This document shows positions 27,293 through 40,388 of a stretch of 64,000 nt of DNA, piece by piece; position 1 is the stretch's first letter; each line of letters begins with the position of its first letter. Source of the DNA: Tetranychus cinnabarinus (lineage: Eukaryota > Arthropoda > Arachnida > Trombidiformes > Tetranychidae); assembly GCA_022266195.1 (NCBI GenBank), contig WHVY01000008.1, forward strand, positions 1-64,000, in the 5' to 3' direction. The position numbers and the translations under genes were made by a program. Below the pieces are notes generated by a model that was not told the DNA's origin, did no database searches, and worked only from the letters and a program-made list of their open reading frames with translations.

Positions 27293-30200
27293 ATGACCGT
27301 TACATATACGTTAAATGTTGCCAACACAAGACTCAATGGATTTGCGAAACTACTTCTCCGCTGGAGAGGGTCCATTTATAAGCTTCTGTACCGAGAGATG
27401 ATCATCTTTTGTATCCTTTATTACAGTCTCAGCTTTCTTTATCGTTATTTATTGGACCCAGATCAGCGAAGGTAAGCATACAATCAATCATTATCAAAGT
27501 TTAACAATAACCGCCTCTGTTGAGTTAATGAAATATTGCCCAAGTGTAGCGTAAGCATGGAGAAACTTCCAACTTCATCTTTTTGACTATTGAATTGCGA
27601 ATGAATCCACCAAATTGTTGTGAAATGTTGTGTAACAAATGGTTATTTAAATAGTTTATAAATTGAACAAGATTAAAATAATTAACGGTTTAACTATGAT
27701 CTAATAGCTGGATAAAAGCCAATAATAGACTAACACAGTAAAATAATTGGCGGGTAAAGAATGTAAACAATCAATAATGCGCAAACGTAACAATTGTTGT
27801 TATTGTCTAACTGTAGTTTTAGTTGAATTTGATTTTTGTGTTTTTTCTTACATATTGTTTGACAATTAATTATGTTACCAAAAAATCGTCATTCAGGGAT
27901 TTTGAGTCTCTTCCAAAATTGGTGAATAACGAACCATAATTTCTTGGTGTATTCCAGTCAATATATTATACTTACTCAGGTTTGTTATTGATTAAAGTGT
28001 TGATATCAAAGGCCAGATTATTTTTGACTTGCTCTTAAAGATATAGATTTATTTGATTGACATAGTTATGTTGAATGATTGGCTGTGACAAGGCTACTTC
28101 ATTATGAAATATCTAATGTGTACAGCTGTAAATTTGGAGCTAATTCAATCTAGTTGATTGATTAACGAGTTTCTTCAAGGTTTCCTGAAAAATGCCAAGG
28201 ACCTAACATGTGAAAAGTTACAAAAGCTAAAAAAGATTTACATGTGTCTAGTAACATTTCTTGAAATGTCTTTTTTGTTTATTATGTATTTTTAGGTTTT
28301 GATACTAAATCCCTTGATATTATTTAGCTTAGATGATCCAAATTAATCAGCTGTTTGCGTGGATAAGAAACTGTTATGAAGTTAACACATTGTTAAAGTC
28401 TGTCGGTTCATTGATCTGTGATGCATTCACCTAAACGAGACTGGTCAAGACTTTCTGTTTCTGCTTGATATGTTTCTGATTTCATAATGAGATTTATTAT
28501 ATATTTCAGACTTTTCATTTCATTCATTTTTTGATTGTATTCATTAACAATTCTTTTCCTTCTCTTACAGGGTTTTTGAGAAAGTCGCCTTATACTGTGA
28601 AGCTTTCTCTAAATTGATTCCATTGTCGTTCATTCTTGGGTTTTATGTCTCAATTGTGGTTAGCCGATGGTGGAACCAATACTGTGCTATACCATGGCCA
28701 GATACGTAAGTTAACGATACCATTTTCATTATCCATCTCCTAAATTACTCGACTATCTGGTAACAAAACTCTTTCATGCTCCATTAACTTTATAGTACCA
28801 AGTTCATTGCTTCAAGAGTTAGTCTAATGGTCATTTTTCGACCATAGACTGAGTTATTTGCTCCAAATGGGAAAGACAGCATTTTAATATTAAATGACAA
28901 TATTAGCGATTTCTGACCCTGTGAGCATAAATAATTCATTAGTCTTGTCATTGTCCTGTTTATTGGATAGTTTGCTTTAGTATTTTAGTCTCATTTGTAT
29001 CCATATCTAGTGTTGAACCATGAATAGTCTAACAACAGTCATGTAGCTAAGGTAACACCAATTAATTACTTAGGATGTTACGATGTTACGATTTACATGT
29101 TGACAGGCTTTAATTAATTTAGATTTTGGGTCATTAAATTTTATATTCTATCGATTACTAAAATTACTTACAAATGTTAGTACAAATTAATTAAACTATG
29201 AATTTTATTTTCCTCTATTTATCTCTAGACTTCTCATGATGATCACTGGTATCGTTCAAGGGGATGATGAACGAGGGCGCGTGATAAGACGAACTTTAGC
29301 ACGTTACTTACTGATCCTTCAAGCTGTTACCTTTCAAGCAATCAGTATATCAGTTAAGCGTCGTTTCCCGTCAATTGATCATCTAGTTGAAGCTGGTATC
29401 ATGACTAAAGAGGAACAATTAGCTTACAATGAGATACCAGGAGTTTATGGTAAATGGTGGGCACCGGCAGCTTGGTTCACGACGTTGGCCATCAGATCTC
29501 GGCGAGAAGGTCGAATCAAAGATGATACGTTGTTGAAACATTTATTACAAGAATTGTACAAATTTAGAAATGGCTGTGGAGATCTATTTGCCTTTGATTG
29601 GATCTCTATTCCATTGGTTTATACTCAGGCAGTAACTATTGCTGTCTATACTTATTTTGCTGCTGTAATTATGGCTCGTCAATATCTGGATCCAAGTCAA
29701 GGATATTCAGGCCATGAGGTTGACCTTTACATTCCAGTTTTCACTTTGCTTGAATTTTTCTTCTTCATGGGCTGGCTCAAGGTAGCTGAACAGTTAATTA
29801 ATCCTTTTGGGGAAGATGATGATGATTTTGAGTTAAACTTCATTCTTGACCGTAACTTGGTTGTTTCAATGTATATTGTGGATCAAATGCACAATCAGTT
29901 GCCTAAATTAGTGAAGGACACTTATTGGGATGATCTTAGACCATCATTGCCTTACACAAGATCTTCAGTAGGCTTACGAAGACAGCCTTATCTGGGTTCA
30001 GCTATGAACTTGGATATTCACCCAGAAGATTCAGAATTTATTCCGCCCTCCTTAGAAACTATAATGGAAGATGAATTAATTTCTGACACTCATCATCGAT
30101 ATAACCAACATGGTAATAGTGATTTGGCTTCTCCGTCAATTGCTGACCAATTAGTCAACTTTGATTACAACACAAATGCTTGTGATATTTCACTCGGTAA

Positions 30201-31603
30201 CGGAAGTCGACCTCAATCAAGTGTCTCTCAAAGTGCCTTAAATTTACTGCATGATTCTTTCTTTGGCTCAAGGATAATCAACATGATAATTGGTAGTTCA
30301 AATGAAAACATAACGCCACAGCTAAATGGAAATGTGAAAAACTCCAAAGACAAATCTGGTTCTCATTCAGCTGGAATCGGAGGAGGATTTTCCAGTGCCT
30401 TAGGACAGTTTTCATTGAAATCACCTAGAAAACGAACTCGAAAAATATCAGTTCCAAATAATTTAAAACCATCAATTTCTTCCTCACTGATTAGTAAAAC
30501 ATCAATGGAAGATTTTGATCGGAAAATGGGTAGCTCAGCTTCTCCCCATACTGGTCGACATCGAAAGCCAATTTCTGAATTTTATGGTAAAGAAACATCT
30601 TCTTCAACTTCATCGTTTTACCGTCATAACCAGCATCCAAACCAAAATAATGGTTACAACCCTAACTATCCCGATGAACGTCGCTCTCTTGTCATTGATT
30701 TGGAAGAAGGAGCGAATCTTGAATCTAAACTCTATTCACAAACACATTTAGGATCTTCACAGTTATCTCGTGCTTTTAGTGGATCCATTGATGAAAATGG
30801 ACTGGGATTAAGTTATCCACCATCACGAGCTGAAATTCAGTCAATAGGTCCTGGATCAAGTGTTGGAGGTCACACTGACTCTTATGCAAATGAAGACGGA
30901 ACAGCTTCTCATAGTCACAGTGAGTTCATCTCGAAACAATCATCCAGACCATTATTTTACATTCCTGAATACTACTAGTCTTTGTGTTTATTTGTTGATA
31001 CAAATTGTGTGATTTATTTTTTTTCGCATCTCAATTATTTTTATAATTTGATTTATTTGTTAAGCAAATTATTTTATGAAGAAAGGAAATAAATAAGTTC
31101 TTCATTTAATCAGTTACTGATCTTATCTAAAATCAAAACATTGAAGAATCTAATTGTATTTATTTTTAAACAATTGTTAAAGCATCAACTAATAATACCT
31201 TTTCTTAATAGTTTTCCCTAGCTCATCGTTTAATAATGATGTTGATCCATCTTTAATCATGGAAGGCATCAGGGCAAGTCCGAGTATTCGCAGTAGCGAA
31301 ACCTATGGTTCATCTTATTCAGCACTCAACAATTATTCATCAACCCAATTAGGAGAATCGTCGGAAGTAGAGGAAAATGGACAAAATGCTCGATGTAATG
31401 TTTCCACTGCCAATGGTACAGTCACCAATCTTGCTACAAGCACTTCAGAAAATGACCCAGACGAATCCGCCGATCATTCAGGCGAATCTGAGACCTTTGA
31501 CCATTCATCATCTCATGAAAGTTTGGGTCCATATGGAAGTAATCAAAGTACAGTTACCAGTATCACTCAACTTTTGGGAAAAGGCAATAAGGAGCACAAA
31601 TGA
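27293..31603 (+). CDS. Best1: bestrophin, calcium-activated chloride channel
   Basis: Exons 27293-27471, 28571-28705, 29229-30919 and 31212-31603 give 798 aa. Bestrophins form pentameric anion channels in plasma or endomembranes. The first about 350 residues match the family throughout: MTVTYTLNVA start, LLRWRGSIYKLL, the neck IPLSFILGF with the three hydrophobic gate residues (I, F, F), SRWWNQY, FDWISIPLVYTQ and the Ca-clasp INPFGEDDDDFELN. The C-terminal about 440 residues are Ser/Asn-rich and not conserved. The last intron uses a strong donor GTGAGT at 30920 with matching phase. If it is not spliced, translation stops at 30978 (687 aa) and an AATAAA at 31088-31093 could end that transcript, so two C-termini are possible. 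The Arg usual after WPD in vertebrate bestrophin-1 is Thr here. Confidence 0.93.
27747..27788 (+). promoter_or_regulatory. composite E2F-like/forkhead-like/GCGCAAACGT motif, copy 2
   Basis: This lies in the first intron of bestrophin and contains ATTGGCGGGTAAAG, ATGTAAACAA and AATAATGCGCAAACGT in the same order and orientation as at 19997-20043. It is more compact than copy 1. Role unknown; an intronic enhancer, an internal promoter or a fragment of a dispersed repeat are all possible. Confidence 0.35.
31088..31093 (+). terminator. possible polyadenylation signal for short bestrophin form
   Basis: AATAAA, 110 bases after the stop at 30978 and inside the last predicted intron. It would allow an intron-retaining transcript to end before the final exon. 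Confidence 0.4.
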
Positions 31604-34103
31604 AGCGTTGGCCAATCGTTAAAATGGAAATCTATTTATGAAGACAATTTAAGACAATGAAGACTTTTGTGACGAAAAAATATTCACGTTCAATGAACCG
31701 ATTCTAAGGAAACCAAAAACTCACCTCTAATATACCAATCAATGATTCCAACTGCAACTTTACACGAATCTCTTTTTAACTCCATTAGGCTATTTAATGG
31801 TTTTACGGAGGAAAAGTAAAACCATTTTGCTGTATTCACAAGCAAATTTGGTTTTCATTTCATTTTCTACTTTTATCAAACACTTTACACTTTTCAACCA
31901 ATCTACTTAAATTTGTAACACTTGTAATTGTTTTATTTATGTGTCTTGATCACTTTAGAATTATTATCCTACATATTTCCCCATTTTCTCATTCCATTCA
32001 ATTTTCTACTCATATTTTGTATTACAATTCGTCCTGTAACTAATTGAATTCAGAGGATTTATCATGGTTCTAGTAAATGGATAAGAAAAGGCTAAACAAC
32101 TGAGTTGTACAATGTGATAATCGAGTTCAAATTGATCCATGTAAAGTTTACCCTTCACCCAACTGCATGAAATTACATTTTCACTTTGATATTTATAAAA
32201 ATTGATATAAATTACAATTGGCCCAAGCTATGTACAAATTTAGACTTGCAATTTGCAAAATAAATTTGATTATCACTCACTTAAACTGATTGTTATAAGT
32301 TGCACAAAATAAATTCATTTATTTCATGAAAATTATAAATTATCCATCTTCATTATCCAATTAATCACTCAAATTGACAGTTCCTACAGTTGTAGACAAA
32401 ACTTAATGATTTAAAATTGGTTAACTTGAAGGTTTTACAGCATTCAATTCAAAGAAAGATATCAAATGTTTAAAATTATTGGAAATTGAGAGATTGTGAA
32501 TTTATATTAATAGTTTATTATAATAATAACATTAAAAATGATCTGATGGAAAAAGATTCAACAGCCAATAATGAAGTGAAATCAACTTTCAAATAATCAT
32601 CCATTAAGAAGTCAATTTATAAACTCAACTCAATTTATAAAACAATCATGTACCTGATTCACAAAGTATATTGATAATTTTATCATTACAAAGTTTATTG
32701 ACTTGAATGATGTTATTGTAATTCACTAAAGCAACCATTAAAGTGATTCGATAAATTGGCTGTCTATTACAAGTTTATTCAGTTACAAAACGTTACTGTC
32801 TTTTAAAGTAATAAAGGAAATGATCAGAAACATCTCGAGCGAGTCTCGAGCAAAAATGAGAATCCTGATATCCATGTAGCAATCGAGCTAAGATGTTTGA
32901 TTTGAAATAATCCCAAAAAATCCATATAAAGTATAACCAATATTTGGTTTGGATGCAATATTTACGTTTGCTCGAAAAGCCATGAGATGAAAGCAAAAGT
33001 TTACCAAGAGACGAGTATTGAGACCATTTCAAAGTTGAAAAGCATCAGAATGGTCCAAGTTTTCAAAATTTCAGTCAACGTTCAAATTTTACACTTATTT
33101 ATAGAAATCTAAATTATAACGCTAAAACCAACCGAATAACCCAGTAAAATAATTATGATAATAGTTGGTTAAGGTTGTCAGTCGTTATGAAAAGGTGAAA
33201 TATGAAGCTAATTAGGGGCCGTTGAAAAATTAAGTCTCAATAAACGATTTCATTAAAGTCTGATTCGTGTTTATCTGTATATTCATTTATATAAACAATT
33301 AATTAAACAATTTAAACGTTTCTTTTGATAGTTGAAGGTTAGATTTTCAAGTCTTTGGTAATAGGTAAGCACAACATGGAAGCACTCTGATTGTAATAAT
33401 TGTAACAATTGTTGACTTTGGTGAGATTGATTTGATGCTGGTTATCATTTCATGTTTAATTAGTTAATCAACTATCAATGGTTCAACTTCTTGAGTCAGT
33501 TAATCATAAGACATTTGGGGAATTTTTATGTTAGATCTCGTATGCGTGATTTTGTTTACCGAGTTAACCTTATTGTAAACGTGATTTGTTGACTTTGGAT
33601 TACACATTGTTTTTTGAATTGGGTTTCTGGAGGTGATCCGAAGAAGCTAGTAAATTAGAATCACAATGAATGAAATTAGATATAATTGTACTAATATAAA
33701 CAAAAGAGAAATTTATTTACAAAATTCTATTGTATTTATTGATATTAGATATTCCATCGTATTTAGCGTTTTGTTTTTTTTGAGTGGCTTTTCTAATCTT
33801 TAACAGAGATGGTTGATGTTTGCTTTTTACAAAATATTCATAGCTACAAAGACTGAAAGTTATCAAGATTCAATCTGATCAGATCAAATGGAAAATCTAG
33901 ATAATTTCGATGATGATTATGATTCTATTTACGATTATGATTGTGATTATGATCAATGATCCTTTTATGGTGGCCTTAATCTTTGTTTAAGGGTCGACTT
34001 ATCAGGGAAAATCAATTTCTTTTTTATCTTTCACTATTGATCGATATTATCAGCATATAATTCATCATGATGATTGTTAAATGATAAAATGTAATACTAT
34101 GTT
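31604..34103. other. convergent intergenic region
   Basis: This lies between the ends of bestrophin and MTHFR. AATAAA at 32259-32264 is a candidate signal for the long bestrophin transcript. The minus-strand open frame 32793-33032 (79 aa) has no recognisable domain and I do not call it a gene. Confidence 0.45.
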
Positions 34104-35228
34104 TCAGCAGATAATTTTTGGTGTTTCTTCTTGGACGATAATTGGTGAAGCATTCTTTTGGATAACTGTTTCTGATTGAAGAACACATTCCTCTAATTGA
34201 GCAGATAATCGCAATAATTGTTGGTTAATAGTTGTCCTTGGTATCATTGGTTCAACCATCTCAATCACATGTAAGGAGGCATCTTGATTGAGAGAGAAAA
34301 AATGGAGCCCAGGACAAAGTCCTTGATTTACTAGGTTAAGGCACAGTTGAGTAGATGTTTTAATGGCAAATTGTTTGATTTGTTGATCTGCTTGGGATTT
34401 GCTTTCAATTTTCATCAGCAGTTCGTTAGAGACAGGAACCTTTGTTGTATTTATCATCCGTGTAAAGGATTTATAAGATGAAAATGTAAATATTCCTGGT
34501 AAAATGGGGGCTTTAATATCAGCTGAGCGGCAACATCTCACAAACTTGGCAAAAGTGTCAACATTGAAGAAAAATTGACTAATGACAATATCAGCACCGG
34601 CATCCACTTTGGCTTTCAAATGTGCGATATCTTGCTTAAAAGATGGCGACGATGGGTGACCATCAGGATAACCAGCAACAGCAATGATAAAATCATTTGA
34701 AAATTCTTTTCGGATGAACTTTACTATGTCGATTGCATGATTAAATTCCCTTGGTTCAGCTGGTTTGAAATTGTCTCCTTGTAAGGCAAAAATATACTTG
34801 ATTCCACTTTTTTTGGCTTCACTCAAAATTTTTCGACCTTGATTTGATTCCATCATATCGGAACAAGTTAAGTGGAGTAAAATGTCAAATCCATAGTTTT
34901 TAATAATCATTCGAGCCAATTCAAAGCGAGATCCAGTTTCGTTTTCCGATGTTCTTGAAGTACTTTTAGAGGTAATGGCACAAAATAAAGGGCGATATTT
35001 TCGAATGTCACTTAGAAAATTTTTCAAATTATTTAATCCAGACTCGGTTGAAGGGGGAAATATTTCAATCGAATAGAACGGCAATTTGAAACTTTGTAAT
35101 TGCTGGGAAAAATTCGTTGCAAGAGATGGTGAAGTAGACATGTTGGTGAGCTTGTGGAACCAGACTTGTTGAGTTAACAAAATGTGAATGTTGAGCCCGA
35201 TTAATCGTCGAGTTAGATGTAGAATCAT
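34104..35228 (-). CDS. MTHFR: methylenetetrahydrofolate reductase, catalytic domain only, intronless
   Basis: Single exon, up to 374 aa. The second in-frame ATG (35141, 345 aa) has the better context (AACATG) and lies nearer the conserved region. The enzyme reduces 5,10-methylene-THF to 5-methyl-THF with FAD, feeding methionine synthesis. Family features: YSIEIFPPSTE with the catalytic Glu, ILLHLTCSD, FALQGDN (flavin-site Asp kept, but the usual Arg of LRGD is Gln), AVAGYPDGHP, ISQFFFN, PILPGIF and LCPGLHFFSLN. The motifs are eukaryotic in style rather than bacterial. The whole C-terminal S-adenosylmethionine-binding regulatory domain of animal MTHFR (about 300 residues) is missing; the protein ends about 45 residues after the catalytic barrel. 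With all larger neighbours except girdin containing introns, a retrocopy is possible. Whether a full-length gene exists elsewhere cannot be seen here. Confidence 0.88.
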   Translation of the reverse strand: MILHLTRRLIGLNIHILLTQQVWFHKLTNMSTSPSLATNFSQQLQSFKLPFYSIEIFPPSTESGLNNLKNFLSDIRKYRPLFCAITSKSTSRTSENETGSRFELARMIIKNYGFDILLHLTCSDMMESNQGRKILSEAKKSGIKYIFALQGDNFKPAEPREFNHAIDIVKFIRKEFSNDFIIAVAGYPDGHPSSPSFKQDIAHLKAKVDAGADIVISQFFFNVDTFAKFVRCCRSADIKAPILPGIFTFSSYKSFTRMINTTKVPVSNELLMKIESKSQADQQIKQFAIKTSTQLCLNLVNQGLCPGLHFFSLNQDASLHVIEMVEPMIPRTTINQQLLRLSAQLEECVLQSETVIQKNASPIIVQEETPKIIC

Positions 35229-35961
35229 GAGATAGACTAACGAAGGCTGATAATTATAATTGTAATAAAATTAAGATAAGAATTGATGATGATAATGACT
35301 ATGGGAAGGAGGAGAAAGATATAGAGAGAGAAAAATATTTACTATTGATCAATGCATGATCTTGATTATCTTGCTGATGTGATCTTGCTTATTCATATTC
35401 TTTGCAGGAAAGAAAATGATGAGCAGATAATTGAACTGATACATGTGAGAGGAAAATTATTTCAGTTAAAATCCATAATATTATTTCACATTTGCCGATG
35501 AAGAATCACAGGGTAAAGAAATTGAGACACTTAATGATCATTTGAGTATAAATAACTGGTAACCGGGAAAATTGATGAGTTTTTTTTGTTGGCAAAGATG
35601 TTGATTAAGGTGATCACCAATTTAATCAAAGGAAACAAGAGTCACGTGAAGACAAGAGAACAAGTGAGTCCAAAATTATATTTTAAATCTTTGGAGAATA
35701 GGAAAAACTCTAATTGTAATTGAATTTTAGTAACAGTAAGTAGAAAATTAATACACACTTTAAAGTCACATAAAGCACAAAATTATTGTCACGTAAATTG
35801 GTACCTGGAGATGATTGTTAGTAACTAGCAAATGTTTACATATTGCTTCAAACAGCTGACTAACTCATGTTACTTGATGATATGGTGGCAACAAACAGCA
35901 AGACTCAGCAGACTATTTAGACTACGGTTATGATTTTTGAGGATCATTTAGGTAAACCAAA
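35229..35961. other. spacer between MTHFR and V-ATPase genes
   Basis: Both flanking genes run leftward, so this contains the V-ATPase 3'UTR and the MTHFR promoter. No coding potential or repeat seen. Confidence 0.5.
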
Positions 35962-38900
35962 TCAAACGAGTTCTTCAAATTCTTGTTTAAGAATTACTTC
36001 AAATGAAAATGGTTGAAATAAGTAACCAGTTCCAGAGTAAAATTTGCTTTGAAATTCAATCCAATGTAATCTCAAGGCATGGAGAAAAGCACTTAACCCT
36101 TCCATCAACAGCAGAACAGCAACTGTTAGACATGCCCAAATACCAAAAGCAAAAAACATGATGAAACCTCCAAAAGTTTTTTCACCCAAGGTTAAACCCT
36201 TTTGCAAAACCATGGTCCACAAAACTTCACTCAATTGAGCGTGTGCCAAGCTTAAAGCCCATAGTCGAAGATATGAAGCTGTATGAGAGATCGAACCAAG
36301 AACAGATTCGATTGTATGAATAATTTGATGAATTATAATTTCACTAAGATCAAATTCTTTATCACTTTCGTTGTTTTCAACATTTACCGCAACTTTTTCC
36401 TGGTCTTTGAATAATTCGCTAAAATTTTCCATAGGAATACCAACTTCACTTTCTCCCGCATTTTGATTGTTGTTAAAGGTGACTGGTGGTTGGATAATCT
36501 TTAGCTTGTTCTTGGTATCTTTGGAATCTTGTTGTTTCTTTAAAAAATAGGGTTTTACACAAAGCATCCATGGAATACATACAATGGCAGTGATAAGTAA
36601 AACTGTCTGGAAAAATCTTTGCCCCCAATACATTGGAAGCAAATTACAAGGAGAGTCGGGATATTTATTAAGGAACATGTTTATAAGTGTAATCAAAACT
36701 GAAGGTGCACAGTGTGCTACGGACGAATCGTAAAATATCCATTTAGCTAAGATTAGAATGTTGAGGTAACCAAAGATTGAAACTAGAAAAATGAGTTGAG
36801 GGAGAAATTCACTGTAAATGTTGAGCGTTCTACCAAAGAATCTATGATTATATAAACTGAGAACAACACCGAAAATCATCTGAGATACTCCAAGTAGAAC
36901 AGAAAGTTTCATTTTATAGGAATTGAGGAATAAAATCTTGTTCTCCGAAACTTGCCAGATAGGATCCATACCAAACCAATAAGGAATCCCAGTGTACTCT
37001 TTTTGAGGGTCCAATTGCATACTCTTTTCGTAGATACCACCTTTTGCAATTGGTGATGCAAACCACGATGAACCAAAAAAGTTGAATGATTTGGAGAAAA
37101 TGTCATTGTAAATAAGACCAGTGTAAATGGAAAAAATGCCCATAAGCAGAATTAAATATCTTCCACCGAAAAAAGTGTTGAAGATTTCATTTCGGGGTTT
37201 TGCAGCTATTATTTGATTTTCTTTAAGAACCATCCATGCAGCAAACATACTCATCAGTACTCCATGACCCGCGTCACCAAACATAATAGCAAATAAAAAT
37301 GGAAAGGTGATTATTGTAAATATGGCAGGATTCAGTTCTCTGTAAGAAGCAACTCCATATGAATTGACCAAATTTTGGAAGCCTTGGGTGAATTTGTTAT
37401 TGCGATGAAAGGTTGGAGGCTCTTCTTTAGTCTCTAAGCAATTTAAAATTGAAGGCACTGAAGAACCACCTCGTTCTGTTCCTCTATTTAAAGCTAGATG
37501 AACTCTCTCTAAATCATTCACTGGACACCAACATTCAGCGATTAAACATTTCCTTGTAAGGTCTAGGTTAAACAAATTGAGTGTCATGTAGATTGCTTTG
37601 ATTTTTTTGACTTTTGTTTTCCAAGTATTAAGGTGTTTAGCAGCTGCAGCCAATACACGATAACGATGTTCAGTGGTTTGTTTAAGAACAATATTCAGCT
37701 CGTTTACTCTTGAATTCAAATTGTTAATCATATCCTTTCTGGCTACAGATGATTCAGGACATGGATAGAGAGAGGCTCGGAATCCTTCACAAATTTTCTT
37801 AATCTTTGTCATTAGTTGTTCTCCTTGAAAAAATATGATGAATACTGATTTGTAATCATAATCTCCTGAAATGGGATCTTCCAGAGGATCATCAATGAAT
37901 GCTTGACGCACGAAAACATTACCCATGCAGACACGCCAAAGCATCCTTTCAAATGCATGTAATCGATCTCGACGAATGACACCTGATACAAAACTAATCA
38001 AAAATAAAATTGGGAGAGAGGCGGTTTAAAAACAACCAGATCAATTATCGTAAAACAATTCTAATAGACCTCCAGAAAGATTCAATTAGTTATGTTTATT
38101 ATTGTTAAAATGGTTTTAATTGATTGGGGTAAGATAATTTTAGATAATCTGTCTTTGTATAGAAGCATGCAGTATTTTCACTCACTTTAATTTGACGTGG
38201 GAATGAATTGAAAGATTTAAAGCGTCATCGCCCGCTAACTGAGTCCAATCCTCACCAACTCCAGTTCCTTGCATCTATTGAGAATATAAAAATCGTCAAA
38301 TTGAAAATCAATCACTCAAAGATTCGATGAAAATCAGTAATTGAAACAACCTCAAGGAAAAATTGTTGGGTTTTCTCAAGAATATGTCGAAATTCACACA
38401 GCTCAAGAAATGTCTTCTTTAATGCTTCCATATTGAAATTAACTTGCTTCAATTCATTGTCCATTTTTTCCGATGTAGCTTCCAGATCAATCATCTCTCG
38501 TGGTGGTGGTGTCTCAGGAACATCACCTTTATCACAAATGGGTATGTCATCTTTTTTAATTTCCTTCTCAAGGATATCTGTTGAACAGTAAAAGGAAAAA
38601 ATTATTAGAAAGAAAAGATCATATTAAAGGATTAACCAGAAAAATAGGCACAAGTGTGATAAATACTAACTTAACTTTCTTTCTATTTCTTGGCATCGCA
38701 TGACTTCACTAATAAATTTCCTATGAAATAAGTATACATCAGGATTGAGCTGGAAACACAATTATCAAAAGAGTTCAAGTTAGATGCGATTTTTTAACGA
38801 AAATAAGTTTTTTTTGTTTAAATATTATCCACTGACTCCGAAAAACCAGAAAAATATAATGTTGGAAGGATAAACAGAAGTAACACTGGAACACATTGAA

Positions 38901-39049
38901 AGCATGATGCAGATGAATAATTAGCAACTTACATCTCGAAATTGAACCAAACCAAGTTCACCCAATTCAGCAATACAAAAATAAGCTGCCTCTGATTGTA
39001 AAAACAGTTGACAAAGCTTCATTTCTTCACCTCTTAATAAGCTTCCCAT
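35962..39049 (-). CDS. Vha100: V-type proton ATPase subunit a (V0 sector)
   Basis: Exons 39049-38933, 38749-38671, 38577-38351, 38274-38186 and 37993-35962 give 847 aa, the usual length. Subunit a forms the proton half-channels of the V0 rotor-stator in acidic organelles and some plasma membranes. The start at 39049 (MGSLLRGEEMKLCQLFLQ) matches the family; an upstream in-frame ATG is ignored. The N-terminal cytosolic half contains LNPDVYLFHRKF and FERMLWRVCMGNVF. The C-terminal half has about eight membrane spans, starting near FTIITFPFLFAIMFGDAGHG. The essential proton-path Arg lies in SHTASYLRLWALSLAHAQLS. The last exon holds 80 percent of the gene without introns. Nothing is broken. Confidence 0.95.
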
Positions 39050-40388
39050 TGTGGATAACCTCTTAGACACCAATTCAAACACAGGAAAAAAACAAACGGT
39101 TGGGTTAAACACTTATTGTTCCAATACAACAACAAGAAACCAAAAATGATTCACAGTTGAAGAACTGATTTCACAAAATAATTAAAAACAGTATTTGATC
39201 TGACAAAGGAGAGAGGAAAGAAGGAGAAAAGCAAAAAGAACAAAAGAGAGAAAGAGATTAATGTTAGGTTACATTAGATACAAACATCAACTGATTAGAC
39301 TTATGTTGTACAGTTATTGTCAAGATGATTATGCATAAAACAATTCTTTATTGTTGATTCCAATTGACAGTAATCATAACATCTAAACACAACTTGATTT
39401 TAATTTATTTGCTGGTGATTACATTTATTTACATCAATGCTTCTCTTTTTCCCCTCTTTCTAGTTGCGCCGTTTTTTGCTCTTTACATTTCATCTAATCA
39501 TCTGCAACTTTTGTTTGGACCTTGATGAGAAGAAAAACAAAATGTCTTGGTTTTGTGCTAATTTTTGTTTTTTCTTATCATCAATAGTAATTAACAATCT
39601 CTCTCTTCTAGATGCTAATTATTGTTAGCTCTCGATCAATTCTTTGTTGTAATATCTACCGTGTTTACCAAGGTTGTGATGGGTGTTACATGTAAAGATT
39701 GAATTGGTGATATCAATTCATATCCTGATATAAAAATCCATGAAAACAATTGAAGCGACAACTTGGTACTCCAATTCTTGGTAAGTCATAATTTTTCCAA
39801 ACTTCCATAAATACAGTTGTGATCGTTTATTGATAAGAGTTCATTTTAATTATTCATTCAGCAAAATGTCAATTGGCTTGTTAATTTAAAATTTTGTACC
39901 CTTCAGCTTTATTGTTTCCTTTGCATTCATTTACATTTTTTTCTTTGTATTTACATTTGTTACACTATCATTTTCACTCAGCACAGATTCAGCCTATGAT
40001 GGCATTTCATTATTTGTAATTATAATACATTTTACTAATCAAAGAGATTTGCTAAAAATTATTGGATTAAGCGTTTTCATTCATTTTTATTAGAAATTTC
40101 ATTGAGGAAAAATTTCCCTTCACTCAAAGTATTAAGTTTGACTAGCAAATAAATTCACATTACAATGTTGGGTTAACCAAAAGACTGATAACCAAACATT
40201 TTCCATATCTCGCGTTTGAAGATTGCTATATTGTTGAGGCTGATTATGGATATTTTGATTTCGATTACTTTTTACGCCCCAATTTTCTTGATTTCGTAAT
40301 GAATCATAAACAGCTTAAACGGTAGCTTAGAATATTGTGAGTTTAAAATTACTCATTAATACTTATTCGTTGAAATTTAATCAGAAAC
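39050..40388. other. divergent promoter region
   Basis: This lies between the V-ATPase subunit a start (minus) and the Cys-rich gene A start (plus). No open frames of interest. It should hold both promoters; I could not identify specific elements with confidence. Confidence 0.5.

Noticed and set aside
32793..33032. 79-codon minus-strand frame
   Set aside because: Aromatic-rich without a recognised domain, and isolated between two gene ends.
34104..35228. Bacterial MetF gained by horizontal transfer
   Set aside because: It has the single-domain length of MetF, but AVAGYPDGHP and LCPGLHFFSLN are of the eukaryotic type; loss of the regulatory domain fits better. A tree would decide.
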